Origin: Acidobacteriota bacterium
GTDB taxonomy: Bacteria > Acidobacteriota > Terriglobia > Terriglobales > Acidobacteriaceae
DNA length: 6,645 nt
NCBI GenBank assembly: GCA_021798235.1
Contig: JAJZMO010000181.1
Coordinates: forward strand, 1 to 6,645
Direction: 5' to 3'
In this document: positions 1-6,645 of the stretch, one piece after another
Numbering within the stretch: the first letter of the stretch is position 1
Layout: every line of letters begins with the position of its first letter
Position numbers and translations under genes: made by a program
The notes under the pieces: model-generated
Seen by the model: only the letters and a program-made list of their open reading frames with translations
Database searches by the model: none
What the model was told of the DNA's origin: nothing

Positions 1-3000
1 CCTTGCAGCCACAGGGAAGTCTGACTGTCGCTGCGCGTACGCTCTTGCTGCACTTGGATAATCGCTTTGCCACTGCCAGAAAGCTGCTGGCAGATCTGCT
101 GGCATCGCGGGACCAATGGGGCCATATTTTCCCGGTCGCCCAGGAGTTTTCATCAGACGGGATGGATGCAATTCTTCATGAACGCTTTGCCGTTCACTTC
201 GAACGACACGTGCAGAACGTTTATCGGCGCATCCAGGACGCACTCAACAAACAGAATGCACAAACCATTTTTTTCCTCATGCAGCACGCTGCACGCAATC
301 TTTCCGCTGATCCGGATCAAAATAATCCTTATGTTGATTGTCTTTCGTGGAATAAGTTTCCTGATGCCACGCCAGACCATGCAGACTCTTGGAAACTCAT
401 TGCACAGTTTCTATTTACAAACGAGGGCACCTTGCGTGCTCCTCGCGGAATCACGAAAAACCAAGGCTTCCCACCGAAGGACCCACGCAAAAAGGAACTG
501 CTGCAACTATTGGCTCAGCTTGCAGACAACCCTATGCTTGTAGATGCACTGTGTGCGGTTCGTTCTTGCCCATCCCCCGGCTACAGCAAACAGCAAAAAA
601 ACGTTTTGCTCTCCAGCTTTCTTCTGCTGCGTTCTGCGCTTGTGGAGCTACAACTCGTCTTCGCACGCACAGGACAAACCGACTTCACGCAAGTTATGCT
701 TGCCGCGCGTAACGCGCTGCAACAAGACGCCAGCGGAGCCGCACTGGCACTCGGAACAAAAATTCAGCATTTGCTCGTGGACGAAGTGCAGGATACTTCT
801 GTCACACAATTTCAACTTTTGCAGGCACTCACGCAAAGCTGGGACGGGCATAGTCAAACGGTCTTTCTCGTCGGAGACCCCAAACAATCCATCTACCGCT
901 TTCGCAATGCAGAGGTTGCTCTCTTCGCACAGGCGCAACGTTATGGTCTCGGATCCATTCGGTTTGAATTGATAACTCTGTCCAAAAATTTTCGCTCGGA
1001 ACACAAATTGGTGGAAGCTGGCAACGATTGGTTTGCACAGATATTCGCATATCCAAATGAACAGGATGCCATTTCCTTCACTCCAGCTCTTGCCGTCCGC
1101 AACGGTTCCGCACAGGGGCAGATTCAGTGGCATCCGCGCATACAGTCAACGAATGCAGAGCCTGCGCAATCCTCCGATGCATTGGAAGCACAGGAAATTT
1201 GTTTGCTCATTCGCCAAGTACAAAAGGAGAAGCAGGCAGGCTGCAAGCCTAAAAGCATCGCAATTCTCGTGCGCAAAAGAGCACAGGCTATCCCCATCCT
1301 CGCCGCACTCCGCGAGCAAGGCATTGGCTATCACACCGTCGACATGGACACGCTGGCAGACCGGCAGCCATTGTTAGACCTGCTCGCCCTCACGCGCGCA
1401 CTGCTCCATGCGGCGGATCGTACAGCATGGCTGGCGGTGCTTCGCGCTCCCTGGTGCGGGCTTACCCTGGCCGATCTGCATATACTCTGCGGCGCGGACG
1501 ATGAAAAATTCCGCGACTCTACCGTCTCTGAACTGCTGCAAGATCGCATCCATCTTCTCTCGAACGACGGACAAATCCGCGCGCAGAAAACGTGGACAGC
1601 CCTGCAGCTCGCGCAGGCCCTAGTCGCGCATGAACCTCTGTCCGTTCTCGTCGAGCGCCTGTGGAATACGCTCGGCGGCCCAGCCTGCATCCAACCACAG
1701 GATTCTCCTACCATCGATCAATTTTTTGATCTACTCAACGCTCTGGCTGCAGAACCAACGCCCATCAGCGGCGTACGCATTGAGGAGCAGATGCAAAAGC
1801 TTTATGCTCAGCCCCTCACACTCCCAGAAAACCCCGTCGAGATTCTCACGATCCACAAAGCCAAGGGACTGGAGTGGGACGTGGTCTTTCTGCCCGGCCT
1901 ACATAAGAAAGTTCCGCCTGCAAAAACAAAATTGCTATTGTGGTCTGAGGAGTGGCCCTTGGATGCCAGCGCGGAGCCACGCATCTACCTGGCCCCGATT
2001 CAACACGCGACAGAGAAAGATGAACCCACCAGCGCTTGGCTCCGTCAACGCATCCGCGCTCGCGATGCTGCTGAGATGTGCCGGCTCTTTTATGTGGCCT
2101 GCACACGCGCGCGCGACCAATTGCATCTCTTCGCAGAGGCAAAAATAAGCAGGGATGGAAATCTAACCGCTCCGAACCAAGATTCTCTGCTTTCCGTCGC
2201 CTGGCCATTTGCTGAGACAATTTTTACAGATGCATCCGCGCATAAGGATGCGCCGGGAAAATTACTGGAAATGCCCACACCTTCCGCAGAGGATCGTGGG
2301 AATCTCCTGTCCTCTCTAGCCGCGCATGGCGAACCAGCATCCATTCCTCTGTCCAATTTTCGGCGTCTTCCTACCGACTGGCATCCAGAATGGCCGCAGA
2401 TGGACTCACCGCCCTCCAATGCAATCTTGCAGCCGCAATCCTTGGAATCAGCAGAGGACACTTCCCCGCTGCGCCCGCAAGGTTCGCTCCATGCCCGCAA
2501 TTTCGGCACAGTACTCCATGCGCTTTTGCAGCCGCTGGCAACAATTCTTCGTGGAGATCAAAACGCGGACGCGCAACAGGCAGCCATAGCCAAGCTGCAG
2601 CAGCCAGCGAAACTGCTCCTGCGACAAAGCGGAACCACCCCGAAGGAAGCAAAAATGTCTGCTGAAAAAATCCAGCGCACATTCGAATCTCTTGCGCACG
2701 ACCCCATAGCGCAGTGGATTCTCGCCGCTCAACCGTCCATCGATTCCGCTCTACCCGAGTTTGAAATTCCCTTTACCGCCATGCAGCAAAATCAGGCGAT
2801 TTCCGTGCGCCTGGATCGTATGTTCCTCGCAGGGCCAGAGCCTGGAGCAACAGGCATTTCTCATCTTTGGATTGTTGACTTCAAGACATCCGATCACGGC
2901 GCACACGGCCTGGAGGAATTTCTCGCAGAGCAAAAAGAAATCTACAAGCCCACGATGCAGCGCTACGCAAATGCAGTGCGCGCGGCCTATCCACAGGCCC

Positions 3001-3071
3001 CAGCAATTCACTTGGCGCTCTACTATCCGTTGCTGCTGCGTTGCACTTGGTGGGCGGCGGAAGAAAATTAA
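1..3071 (+). CDS. addA: AddA-like UvrD/Rep helicase with C-terminal RecB-family nuclease (5' partial)
   Basis: This is an ATP-dependent helicase-nuclease of the AddA/RecB class, which in known members unwinds and degrades double-strand ends to load RecA, usually with an AddB-type partner. The frame is open at the left edge (first full codon at base 3), and 1022 residues are visible. Numbering from base 3, the LLADLLASRDQW segment near residue 35 is typical of the 1B region after the missing Walker A. Next come the Walker B/motif II DEVQDT (260-265), motif III VGDPKQSIYRFR (290-301), motif IV LSKNFRS (326-332), motif V TIHKAKGLEWD (616-626) and motif VI RLFYVACTRAR (694-704). The C-terminal nuclease shows GTVLH (His839), Asp938, the D959-F-K961 pair and the Q986-R-Y988 motif, so it looks catalytically intact. 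About 150-200 residues should be missing, giving a full length near 1,200. The family assignment is firm. AddA rather than another UvrD-nuclease fusion is likely but rests on architecture only. Confidence 0.88.
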   Translation, partial: LQPQGSLTVAARTLLLHLDNRFATARKLLADLLASRDQWGHIFPVAQEFSSDGMDAILHERFAVHFERHVQNVYRRIQDALNKQNAQTIFFLMQHAARNLSADPDQNNPYVDCLSWNKFPDATPDHADSWKLIAQFLFTNEGTLRAPRGITKNQGFPPKDPRKKELLQLLAQLADNPMLVDALCAVRSCPSPGYSKQQKNVLLSSFLLLRSALVELQLVFARTGQTDFTQVMLAARNALQQDASGAALALGTKIQHLLVDEVQDTSVTQFQLLQALTQSWDGHSQTVFLVGDPKQSIYRFRNAEVALFAQAQRYGLGSIRFELITLSKNFRSEHKLVEAGNDWFAQIFAYPNEQDAISFTPALAVRNGSAQGQIQWHPRIQSTNAEPAQSSDALEAQEICLLIRQVQKEKQAGCKPKSIAILVRKRAQAIPILAALREQGIGYHTVDMDTLADRQPLLDLLALTRALLHAADRTAWLAVLRAPWCGLTLADLHILCGADDEKFRDSTVSELLQDRIHLLSNDGQIRAQKTWTALQLAQALVAHEPLSVLVERLWNTLGGPACIQPQDSPTIDQFFDLLNALAAEPTPISGVRIEEQMQKLYAQPLTLPENPVEILTIHKAKGLEWDVVFLPGLHKKVPPAKTKLLLWSEEWPLDASAEPRIYLAPIQHATEKDEPTSAWLRQRIRARDAAEMCRLFYVACTRARDQLHLFAEAKISRDGNLTAPNQDSLLSVAWPFAETIFTDASAHKDAPGKLLEMPTPSAEDRGNLLSSLAAHGEPASIPLSNFRRLPTDWHPEWPQMDSPPSNAILQPQSLESAEDTSPLRPQGSLHARNFGTVLHALLQPLATILRGDQNADAQQAAIAKLQQPAKLLLRQSGTTPKEAKMSAEKIQRTFESLAHDPIAQWILAAQPSIDSALPEFEIPFTAMQQNQAISVRLDRMFLAGPEPGATGISHLWIVDFKTSDHGAHGLEEFLAEQKEIYKPTMQRYANAVRAAYPQAPAIHLALYYPLLLRCTWWAAEEN

Positions 3072-3736
3072 CTACCTGTGCGCAAATGGTGGCGCACATC
3101 GGCCCCGCGCACCCAGAAGATGACATCCTCGGCAATGTTCGTGGCATGGTCGCCCACGCGCTCCAGATTGCGCGCGATGAAGAGCACGTCCAGCGCATAC
3201 TGCGCCTGCGTCGGCTTCTCTTGGATGATTGCACCCAGCGTTTTATAGGCTCCGGCATTCATCGCATCCACTTGGTCGTCCATCGTCAGCACAGACTCGG
3301 CCATGTCGGCATCTGCATCAATGAACGCCTGCAGCGCGCGCCGCACCATGGACCCAGCCAGCGCCGCCATGCGTGGAATATCTACGGGCACATCCAGTGG
3401 CGGCATGGTGTACAAATCCCGCACACGCTCCACAATGTTCACTGCTTGGTCGCCCACGCGCTCCACATCCGCGTTGATCTTGATTACGGCCAAAATAAAA
3501 CGCAGGTCGACCGCCATGGGTTGTTCCATGGCCAGCAGGTCCAGAGCCAGTTGGTCAATCTCGCGCTCCAGCCGGTTGATGCCCGGCTCAGCGGCCTGCA
3601 CTTGGTCGCATAGGTTCAGATCCCGCAGACGGTAGGCCTCTGTCGAGCGCTCAATGGCCTGCTCGGCCATGCCTGCCATCACCAGCAGCTTCTCTTTCAG
3701 ATCGTCAAGGCTTTGGTGGAACTTGATCCGCGTCAT
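3068..3736 (-). CDS. phoU: PhoU, phosphate signalling and transport regulator
   Basis: This 222-residue protein has the normal PhoU length and its two-fold repeat of three-helix bundles. PhoU is a cytoplasmic negative regulator that couples the Pst transporter to the PhoR/PhoB system and restrains phosphate uptake. Each half carries the family's metal-binding helix: D90-V-E92-R-V-G-D96-Q-A-V-N-I, and N190-L-E192-R-V-G-D196-H-A-T-N-I. The two motifs sit exactly 100 residues apart and are almost identical in DNA as well. The N-terminus ([27 protein letters not shown]) is typical of the family. The ATG start overlaps the pstB stop as ATGA, with AGG-type ribosome-binding sequence at 3742-3748 (5-nt spacing to the nearer AGG), so translation is probably coupled to pstB. 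The stop TAA lies on the TTAA shared with the convergent helicase gene. No phoU-specific promoter is apparent, so it is probably expressed as the last gene of the pst operon. Confidence 0.96.
   Translation of the reverse strand: MTRIKFHQSLDDLKEKLLVMAGMAEQAIERSTEAYRLRDLNLCDQVQAAEPGINRLEREIDQLALDLLAMEQPMAVDLRFILAVIKINADVERVGDQAVNIVERVRDLYTMPPLDVPVDIPRMAALAGSMVRRALQAFIDADADMAESVLTMDDQVDAMNAGAYKTLGAIIQEKPTQAQYALDVLFIARNLERVGDHATNIAEDVIFWVRGADVRHHLRTGS
3133..3465. repeat. Near-identical 33-nt repeat pair inside phoU
   Basis: Bases 3133-3165 and 3433-3465 match at 29 of 33 positions, including an uninterrupted 19-nt identity (3147-3165 and 3447-3465). They are spaced exactly 300 bases, or 100 codons. 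They encode the two metal-binding motifs ERVGD(H/Q)A(T/V)NI of the PhoU internal repeat. The protein repeat is a known property of the family; the strong identity at DNA level, including third positions, is what stands out. Confidence 0.85.
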
Positions 3737-4491
3737 CCAAACCTGCCTGTGATGTAGTCTTCTGTGCGCTTGTCGCTGGGGTTGGTAAAGATTTTTGTTG
3801 TCGCGTCAAACTCAACCAAATTCCCACTCAAAAAGAATCCGGTGTTCTCGGCCACGCGCGCCGCCTGCTGCATGTTGTGCGTCACAATGACAATCGTATA
3901 CTCACTCTTCAGTTCAAAGATCAGGTCTTCAATCTTCGCCGTTGAAATGGGATCCAGTGCCGAAGCTGGCTCATCCATCAGCAACACCTCAGGATCCACG
4001 GCCAGCGTGCGCGCGATACACAAGCGCTGTTGCTGCCCGCCAGAGAGACTCGCTCCCGACTTGCGCCGCAAATCATCCTTCACTTCGTCCCACAGCGCCG
4101 CGCGGCGCAGCGAACGTTCAACAATTTCTTCCAGAGCTTTCTTGTTGCGAAACCCATTCAGGCGCAAACCGCTGGCCACGTTGTCAAAAATGGACATCGT
4201 CGGAAAAGGATTGGGCCGCTGAAAAACCATGCCGATGCGCCTGCGGATCACCACGGGAGAAACGCCGTGATAAATGTCGAGATCGCCAATCTTGACGCTG
4301 CCCGTCACGCGCGCAATTGGGTTTGTCTCATGCATCCGGTTCAGGCACCGCACAAATGTGGATTTACCGCAGCCCGACGGGCCAATGAGCGCCGTGGCGT
4401 GGTTGGCCGGTATCTTCAGGCTGATTGAGCGCAGCGTGTGCGTCTCACCATACCAGGCATTCAGTTCTTTTACCTCGATGCCAACACCCAC
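3733..4491 (-). CDS. pstB: PstB, phosphate ABC transporter ATP-binding protein
   Basis: This 252-residue cytoplasmic ATPase powers the PstSCAB phosphate importer, probably as a dimer under the PstC/PstA channel. All ABC signatures are intact, numbered from the GTG at 4491: Walker [10 protein letters not shown] (37-45), Q-loop Q91 in FQRPNPFP (the PstB-specific form), signature LSGGQQQR (149-156), Walker B LLMDEP (170-175), D-loop SALD (177-180) and switch His205. The segment [10 protein letters not shown] after Walker A is also characteristic of PstB. I chose the GTG at 4491 because it overlaps the pstA stop (TAGTG), has a good AAAGGGG ribosome-binding site 7 nt upstream, and gives the family's usual length starting just before [11 protein letters not shown]. 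The same frame stays open to an ATG at 4602, but that would add 37 residues unlike any PstB N-terminus and lie inside pstA. It overlaps phoU by ATGA at its 3' end. Confidence 0.96.
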   Translation of the reverse strand: MGVGIEVKELNAWYGETHTLRSISLKIPANHATALIGPSGCGKSTFVRCLNRMHETNPIARVTGSVKIGDLDIYHGVSPVVIRRRIGMVFQRPNPFPTMSIFDNVASGLRLNGFRNKKALEEIVERSLRRAALWDEVKDDLRRKSGASLSGGQQQRLCIARTLAVDPEVLLMDEPASALDPISTAKIEDLIFELKSEYTIVIVTHNMQQAARVAENTGFFLSGNLVEFDATTKIFTNPSDKRTEDYITGRFG

Positions 4492-5360
4492 TAGCTCGCC
4501 CCTTTCAACACGCCGCGCGACGTAACAAACCGCACCAGCGACACGGATACCACGATCAAAACAATCAACACCAGGGAACCGGCCCACGCCAGTCGATGCC
4601 AATCATTGTATGGAGAAACCGCATACACAAAAATCTGCAACGGCAACGCGGCGATGGGTTGGTTCAACGCCAGACTTCTGTCGTCATTGCCAAACGCGGT
4701 AAACAACAGCGGAGCCGTCTCCCCAGCCACGCGCGCAAAGGCCAGCATACATCCGGTGATGATGCCCGTTGAAGCTGTGCGCAATGTAATCGAAATCGTC
4801 GAGCGCCAGTTGGGAACGCCCAGGCCCAGCGCGGCTTCGCGCACCGCGTGTGGCACCAGCCGCAGCATTTCTTCGGTGGTTCGCGTCACCGTGGGAATCA
4901 TCATAATGCCCAGCGCCACGCCGCCAGAGAATGCGGAGAAATGCAGTTGCGGCACCACGATCAGCGAATACACCGCGATGCCCACAACGATCGACGGAAT
5001 ACCGTTCAGCACATCGGCAGTAAAACGCACCAGATTCGCCAGCGTGTTCCCCCGGCCAAACTCCGCCAGATACACGCCCGAGGCGATGCCGACAGGAATG
5101 CCAATCGCGCTGGCCACGGAGAGCAACACGCCGGAGCCGAGGATCGCGTTCTCCATGCCGCCGCCAGTTTCTCCCACCGGCTTGGGGATCTGCGTAAAGA
5201 AATCCCAGTTCAGGGAGCTGGCACCTTTGTACACAAGATAGGCAAAGATGGCCAGCAGGGGCGCAATCACCACAGCTGTGCCCAGCACGGCAATCGCAGT
5301 GGCCCCGTGATTCTTCCAACTCCGCCACAGGCGTCCGTCTTGTTGGATTTTTTTCTGCAT
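4491..5360 (-). CDS. pstA: PstA, phosphate ABC transporter permease
   Basis: This 289-residue integral inner-membrane permease pairs with PstC to form the phosphate channel. Hydrophobic segments are seen at about 19-44, 72-98, 117-137, 146-158, 197-222 and 258-276, matching the usual six-helix layout. The cytoplasmic EAA loop that docks on PstB is present (R174[11 protein letters not shown], 174-185), followed by [17 protein letters not shown] (206-222), a segment conserved in PstA. The YLAEFGRG and [12 protein letters not shown] stretches (97-104 and 116-127) are also typical. I chose the ATG at 5360, five bases after the pstC stop. A GAGGA at about 13 nt is rather distant, so initiation may rely on coupling to pstC. 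An in-frame ATG at 5405 would add 15 residues and overlap pstC by 40 bases, which is less likely. The gene ends in TAG within TAGTG, overlapping the pstB start by one base. Confidence 0.95.
   Translation of the reverse strand: MQKKIQQDGRLWRSWKNHGATAIAVLGTAVVIAPLLAIFAYLVYKGASSLNWDFFTQIPKPVGETGGGMENAILGSGVLLSVASAIGIPVGIASGVYLAEFGRGNTLANLVRFTADVLNGIPSIVVGIAVYSLIVVPQLHFSAFSGGVALGIMMIPTVTRTTEEMLRLVPHAVREAALGLGVPNWRSTISITLRTASTGIITGCMLAFARVAGETAPLLFTAFGNDDRSLALNQPIAALPLQIFVYAVSPYNDWHRLAWAGSLVLIVLIVVSVSLVRFVTSRGVLKGAS
4499..4505 (-). promoter_or_regulatory. Ribosome-binding site deciding the pstB start
   Basis: The minus strand reads AAAGGGG here, seven bases before a GTG that shares its first base with the pstA stop (TAGTG). 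This site supports starting pstB at 4491 rather than at the upstream in-frame ATG at 4602. Because it lies inside the last codons of pstA, it implies coupled translation of the two genes. Confidence 0.75.
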
Positions 5361-5365
5361 CGCGG

Positions 5366-6439
5366 TCAGCTCATCCTCGCCGGAGCATTGCGCGTCACCG
5401 ACCAAATGAGCAGCCGCGCTAGTGCGTTCACCACAATCGTCACCAGAAACAGCGCCAGGCCAATTTCAATCAACGCGCTCAGATACAGACTGCTGGTCGC
5501 TTCTGTAAATTCATTGGCCAGCACACTGGCCATGGTGTATCCCGGTGCCAATAGGGAGCGTGCAATCTCGGGCCGGTTGCCAATCACCATGGTCACGGCC
5601 ATCGTCTCGCCCAACGCGCGCCCCAGGCCCAAAATAATTCCGCCCGCAATCCCCAGCCGCGCATTCGGCAGCACGCCCATGCGAATCATCTCCCAGCGCG
5701 TGGCTCCCAGCGCCAGCGCCGCTTCGCGCTGGCTTTGCGGCACCGTGCTCAACACCTCACGCGTAATCGAGGAGATGATGGGCAAAATCATAATGGCCAA
5801 AATGATTCCGGCGGCCAGCATACTCACGCCGTAATCGGGGCCGTCAAAAAATCCCGTCCAGCCCAGCGCACGCATCAGCAGAGGGTCAATCTGTGTGCGC
5901 AGAATCGGCACCAGCACCACCAGCGCCCACAGCCCATACACCACGCTGGGAATCGCCGCCAGCAGCTCCGTTAGAAACGATAGCGGCTTGCGCAGCGGAA
6001 CAGGGCACATCTCGGTGATAAAGACCGCCGTGCTAATCGATAGCGGTACGGCCAGCAACAGCGCCAGGAAGGAGGAGATCAGCGTGCCATAGATGAAGCT
6101 GCGCGCGCCGAAATTTTCATTCACCGGATCCCATACGGCACGGTAGAAAAACGTAACGCCAAACCGTGCGATGGTCTCGCGCGACTGCCAGGCCAGCTCC
6201 CCAAAGATGAAGAGCACGATCAAAAAAATTGTCAGAGCGCAGGCCAGCATGCCCCATTGAAACAGCCGGTCGGCCAGTGCGGAGTCACTCTTGGCGCGCA
6301 AAAATCCCCGTGCCTGCGACGGTGGCACTGTCTCTGGCGCAGGCAGAATCGTGCCCGCACCTAGGCCGTCCAGGCCAGACTCACCCTTCCGCCAGAGATC
6401 GTTTGCAGCCAATTTGCTGTCCACTGAATCGGTCCCCAC
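5366..6439 (-). CDS. pstC: PstC, phosphate ABC transporter permease
   Basis: This 357-residue inner-membrane permease is the first visible gene of the pst operon and the partner of PstA. The first membrane helix is at about 62-84, and further hydrophobic segments lie at about 116-141, 160-180, 205-225, 266-288 and 325-345. PstC hallmarks include FITEMCP (140-146), TELLAAIPSVVYGLWAL (157-173) and the EAA loop QREAALALGATRWE (237-250), followed by LGRALGETMAVTMVIGN. About 60 hydrophilic, Gly/Pro-containing residues precede the first helix, more than in the 319-residue E. coli protein. The GTG at 6439 is the most upstream start possible, because a TGA sits in frame at 6470-6472. Its ribosome-binding sequences are imperfectly placed: GGAG at 3 nt and AAGGAA at 12 nt. 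The next in-frame GTG, at 6424, has none visible. No in-frame ATG occurs before residue 64, inside the first helix. The gene identity is secure; the exact start is less so. Confidence 0.94.
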   Translation of the reverse strand: MGTDSVDSKLAANDLWRKGESGLDGLGAGTILPAPETVPPSQARGFLRAKSDSALADRLFQWGMLACALTIFLIVLFIFGELAWQSRETIARFGVTFFYRAVWDPVNENFGARSFIYGTLISSFLALLLAVPLSISTAVFITEMCPVPLRKPLSFLTELLAAIPSVVYGLWALVVLVPILRTQIDPLLMRALGWTGFFDGPDYGVSMLAAGIILAIMILPIISSITREVLSTVPQSQREAALALGATRWEMIRMGVLPNARLGIAGGIILGLGRALGETMAVTMVIGNRPEIARSLLAPGYTMASVLANEFTEATSSLYLSALIEIGLALFLVTIVVNALARLLIWSVTRNAPARMS

Positions 6440-6506
6440 GCTCTCCGCCGGTTCCTTGTTTTCTCCCGTTCAGGGTACCTGATTTGTGTGAATTTTCCAT
6501 GAATTC

Positions 6507-6520
6507 GCCCGCTGGCGGGC
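6507..6520. repeat. GC-rich hairpin in the pstC upstream region
   Basis: GCCCGC (6507-6512) and GCGGGC (6515-6520) are perfect inverted copies. As RNA they would form a 5-bp stem with a 4-nt loop, about 70 bases before the pstC start. An outer pair, AATTC (6502-6506) and GAATT (6533-6537), could extend it across an asymmetric bulge. No T-run follows on either strand, so it is not a standard terminator. It may be leader structure or chance in GC-rich DNA. Confidence 0.35.
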
Positions 6521-6607
6521 CAGTTCCGCGCCGAATTGCACGTACCCCTGCGCTTTTCGATTCCATGGCCGCCATTCCCGCCCCGGAATCCTCCCTATGC
6601 ATTTCGC

Positions 6608-6628
6608 GTAAATACTTCTTGTATTTAC
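6608..6628. promoter_or_regulatory. Operator-like perfect inverted repeat upstream of pstC
   Basis: Two perfect 8-bp arms, GTAAATAC (6608-6615) and GTATTTAC (6621-6628), flank a 5-bp spacer, TTCTT. The 21-bp AT-rich palindrome sits about 170 bp upstream of the pstC start in otherwise GC-rich DNA. Size and symmetry suit a dimeric helix-turn-helix repressor or activator site. It lacks the GC-rich stem and T-run of an intrinsic terminator and does not match the Pho box, which is made of direct repeats. It could serve the pst operon or a gene beyond the right edge. Function is inferred from symmetry only. Confidence 0.5.
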
Positions 6629-6645
6629 CGTATATCCCGTGCAGA

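Larger units (their letters stand above)
6440..6645. other. Non-coding region upstream of pstC
   Basis: These 206 bases hold no convincing gene and should contain the pst promoter if the operon starts at pstC. Besides the two inverted repeats listed separately, I could not identify a clear -35/-10 pair or a Pho box on the minus strand. A 73-codon open frame (6381-6602, minus) overlaps the start of pstC in another frame and looks incidental. Since no pstS end is seen here, pstS is either beyond the right edge, separated by at least 206 bases, or elsewhere in the genome. Confidence 0.6.

Noticed and set aside
1..3071. A defence-system helicase-nuclease rather than a repair enzyme
   Set aside because: The order of motifs, the RDQW-type segment and the RecB-like nuclease fit AddA-type repair enzymes, and no defence partner gene is present. 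The missing N-terminus and upstream neighbour would be needed to reopen this.
3041..3613. A 190-codon plus-strand open frame opposite phoU
   Set aside because: It is antisense to a clear PhoU and has a His-rich, low-information composition. It also overlaps the end of the helicase gene in another frame.
4492..4602. N-terminal extension of PstB from the ATG at 4602
   Set aside because: The 37 extra residues resemble no PstB N-terminus, fall inside pstA, and are unnecessary given the GTG at 4491 with a well-spaced AAAGGGG.
4848..5834. A 328-codon open frame on the plus strand, antisense to pstA and pstC
   Set aside because: Its product is rich in His, Arg, Gln and Asn with no recognisable domain, and it lies wholly opposite two well-supported permease genes. 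It is a reading-frame shadow of GC-rich coding DNA.
6381..6602. A 73-codon minus-strand frame that could be a leader peptide or small gene before pstC
   Set aside because: It has no recognisable features, is rich in Gly/Arg/Ser as random GC-rich frames are, and runs 59 bases into pstC out of frame. An AGGGAGG sequence lies inside it, but nothing else supports translation.
6440..6645. A Pho box or sigma-70 promoter for the pst operon
   Set aside because: I looked on the minus strand for tandem CTGTCAT-like repeats and for a TTGACA/TATAAT pair and found no match good enough to report.

Overview
The window holds one gene on the plus strand, cut by the left edge, and a compact four-gene operon on the minus strand that converges on it. 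The plus-strand gene (1-3071) is a large UvrD/Rep-type helicase fused to a C-terminal RecB-family nuclease, which is the architecture of AddA-type double-strand-break resection enzymes. The minus-strand operon, transcribed from right to left, is pstC-pstA-pstB-phoU (6439 down to 3068). It encodes the membrane and ATPase parts of the high-affinity phosphate ABC transporter and its signalling partner PhoU.

Layout: 1-3071 addA-like helicase-nuclease, with roughly 150-200 N-terminal residues (Walker A part) outside the window; 3068-3736 phoU; 3733-4491 pstB; 4491-5360 pstA; 5366-6439 pstC; 6440-6645 non-coding DNA upstream of pstC, with a perfect 8-bp inverted repeat at 6608-6628 and a GC-rich hairpin at 6507-6520. 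Coding density is extreme. The four pst/phoU genes are joined by a 5-nt gap, a TAGTG stop-start overlap and an ATGA stop-start overlap. The two convergent units end on one shared TTAA, so both stop codons lie within the same four bases.

Function: PstC and PstA form the membrane channel, PstB drives it with ATP, and PhoU links transporter state to the phosphate two-component system and limits uptake. The periplasmic phosphate-binding protein PstS is needed for transport but is not in the window, nor are PhoB and PhoR. PstS must lie further upstream or elsewhere. The helicase-nuclease has no evident functional link to phosphate uptake; the two units are simply neighbours.

Organism: a bacterium of moderate GC content, with a Gram-negative style pst operon. 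The style of the helicase and the operon would fit Acidobacteriota (Terriglobia-like), but this is an impression and not a demonstrated assignment. I see no mobile element, RNA gene, CRISPR array or toxin-antitoxin pair, and no convincing sign of an undescribed system. The most interesting points are the operator-like palindrome upstream of pstC, a near-identical 33-nt repeat spaced exactly 300 nt apart inside phoU, the shared TTAA stop, and the long N-terminal extension on PstC.
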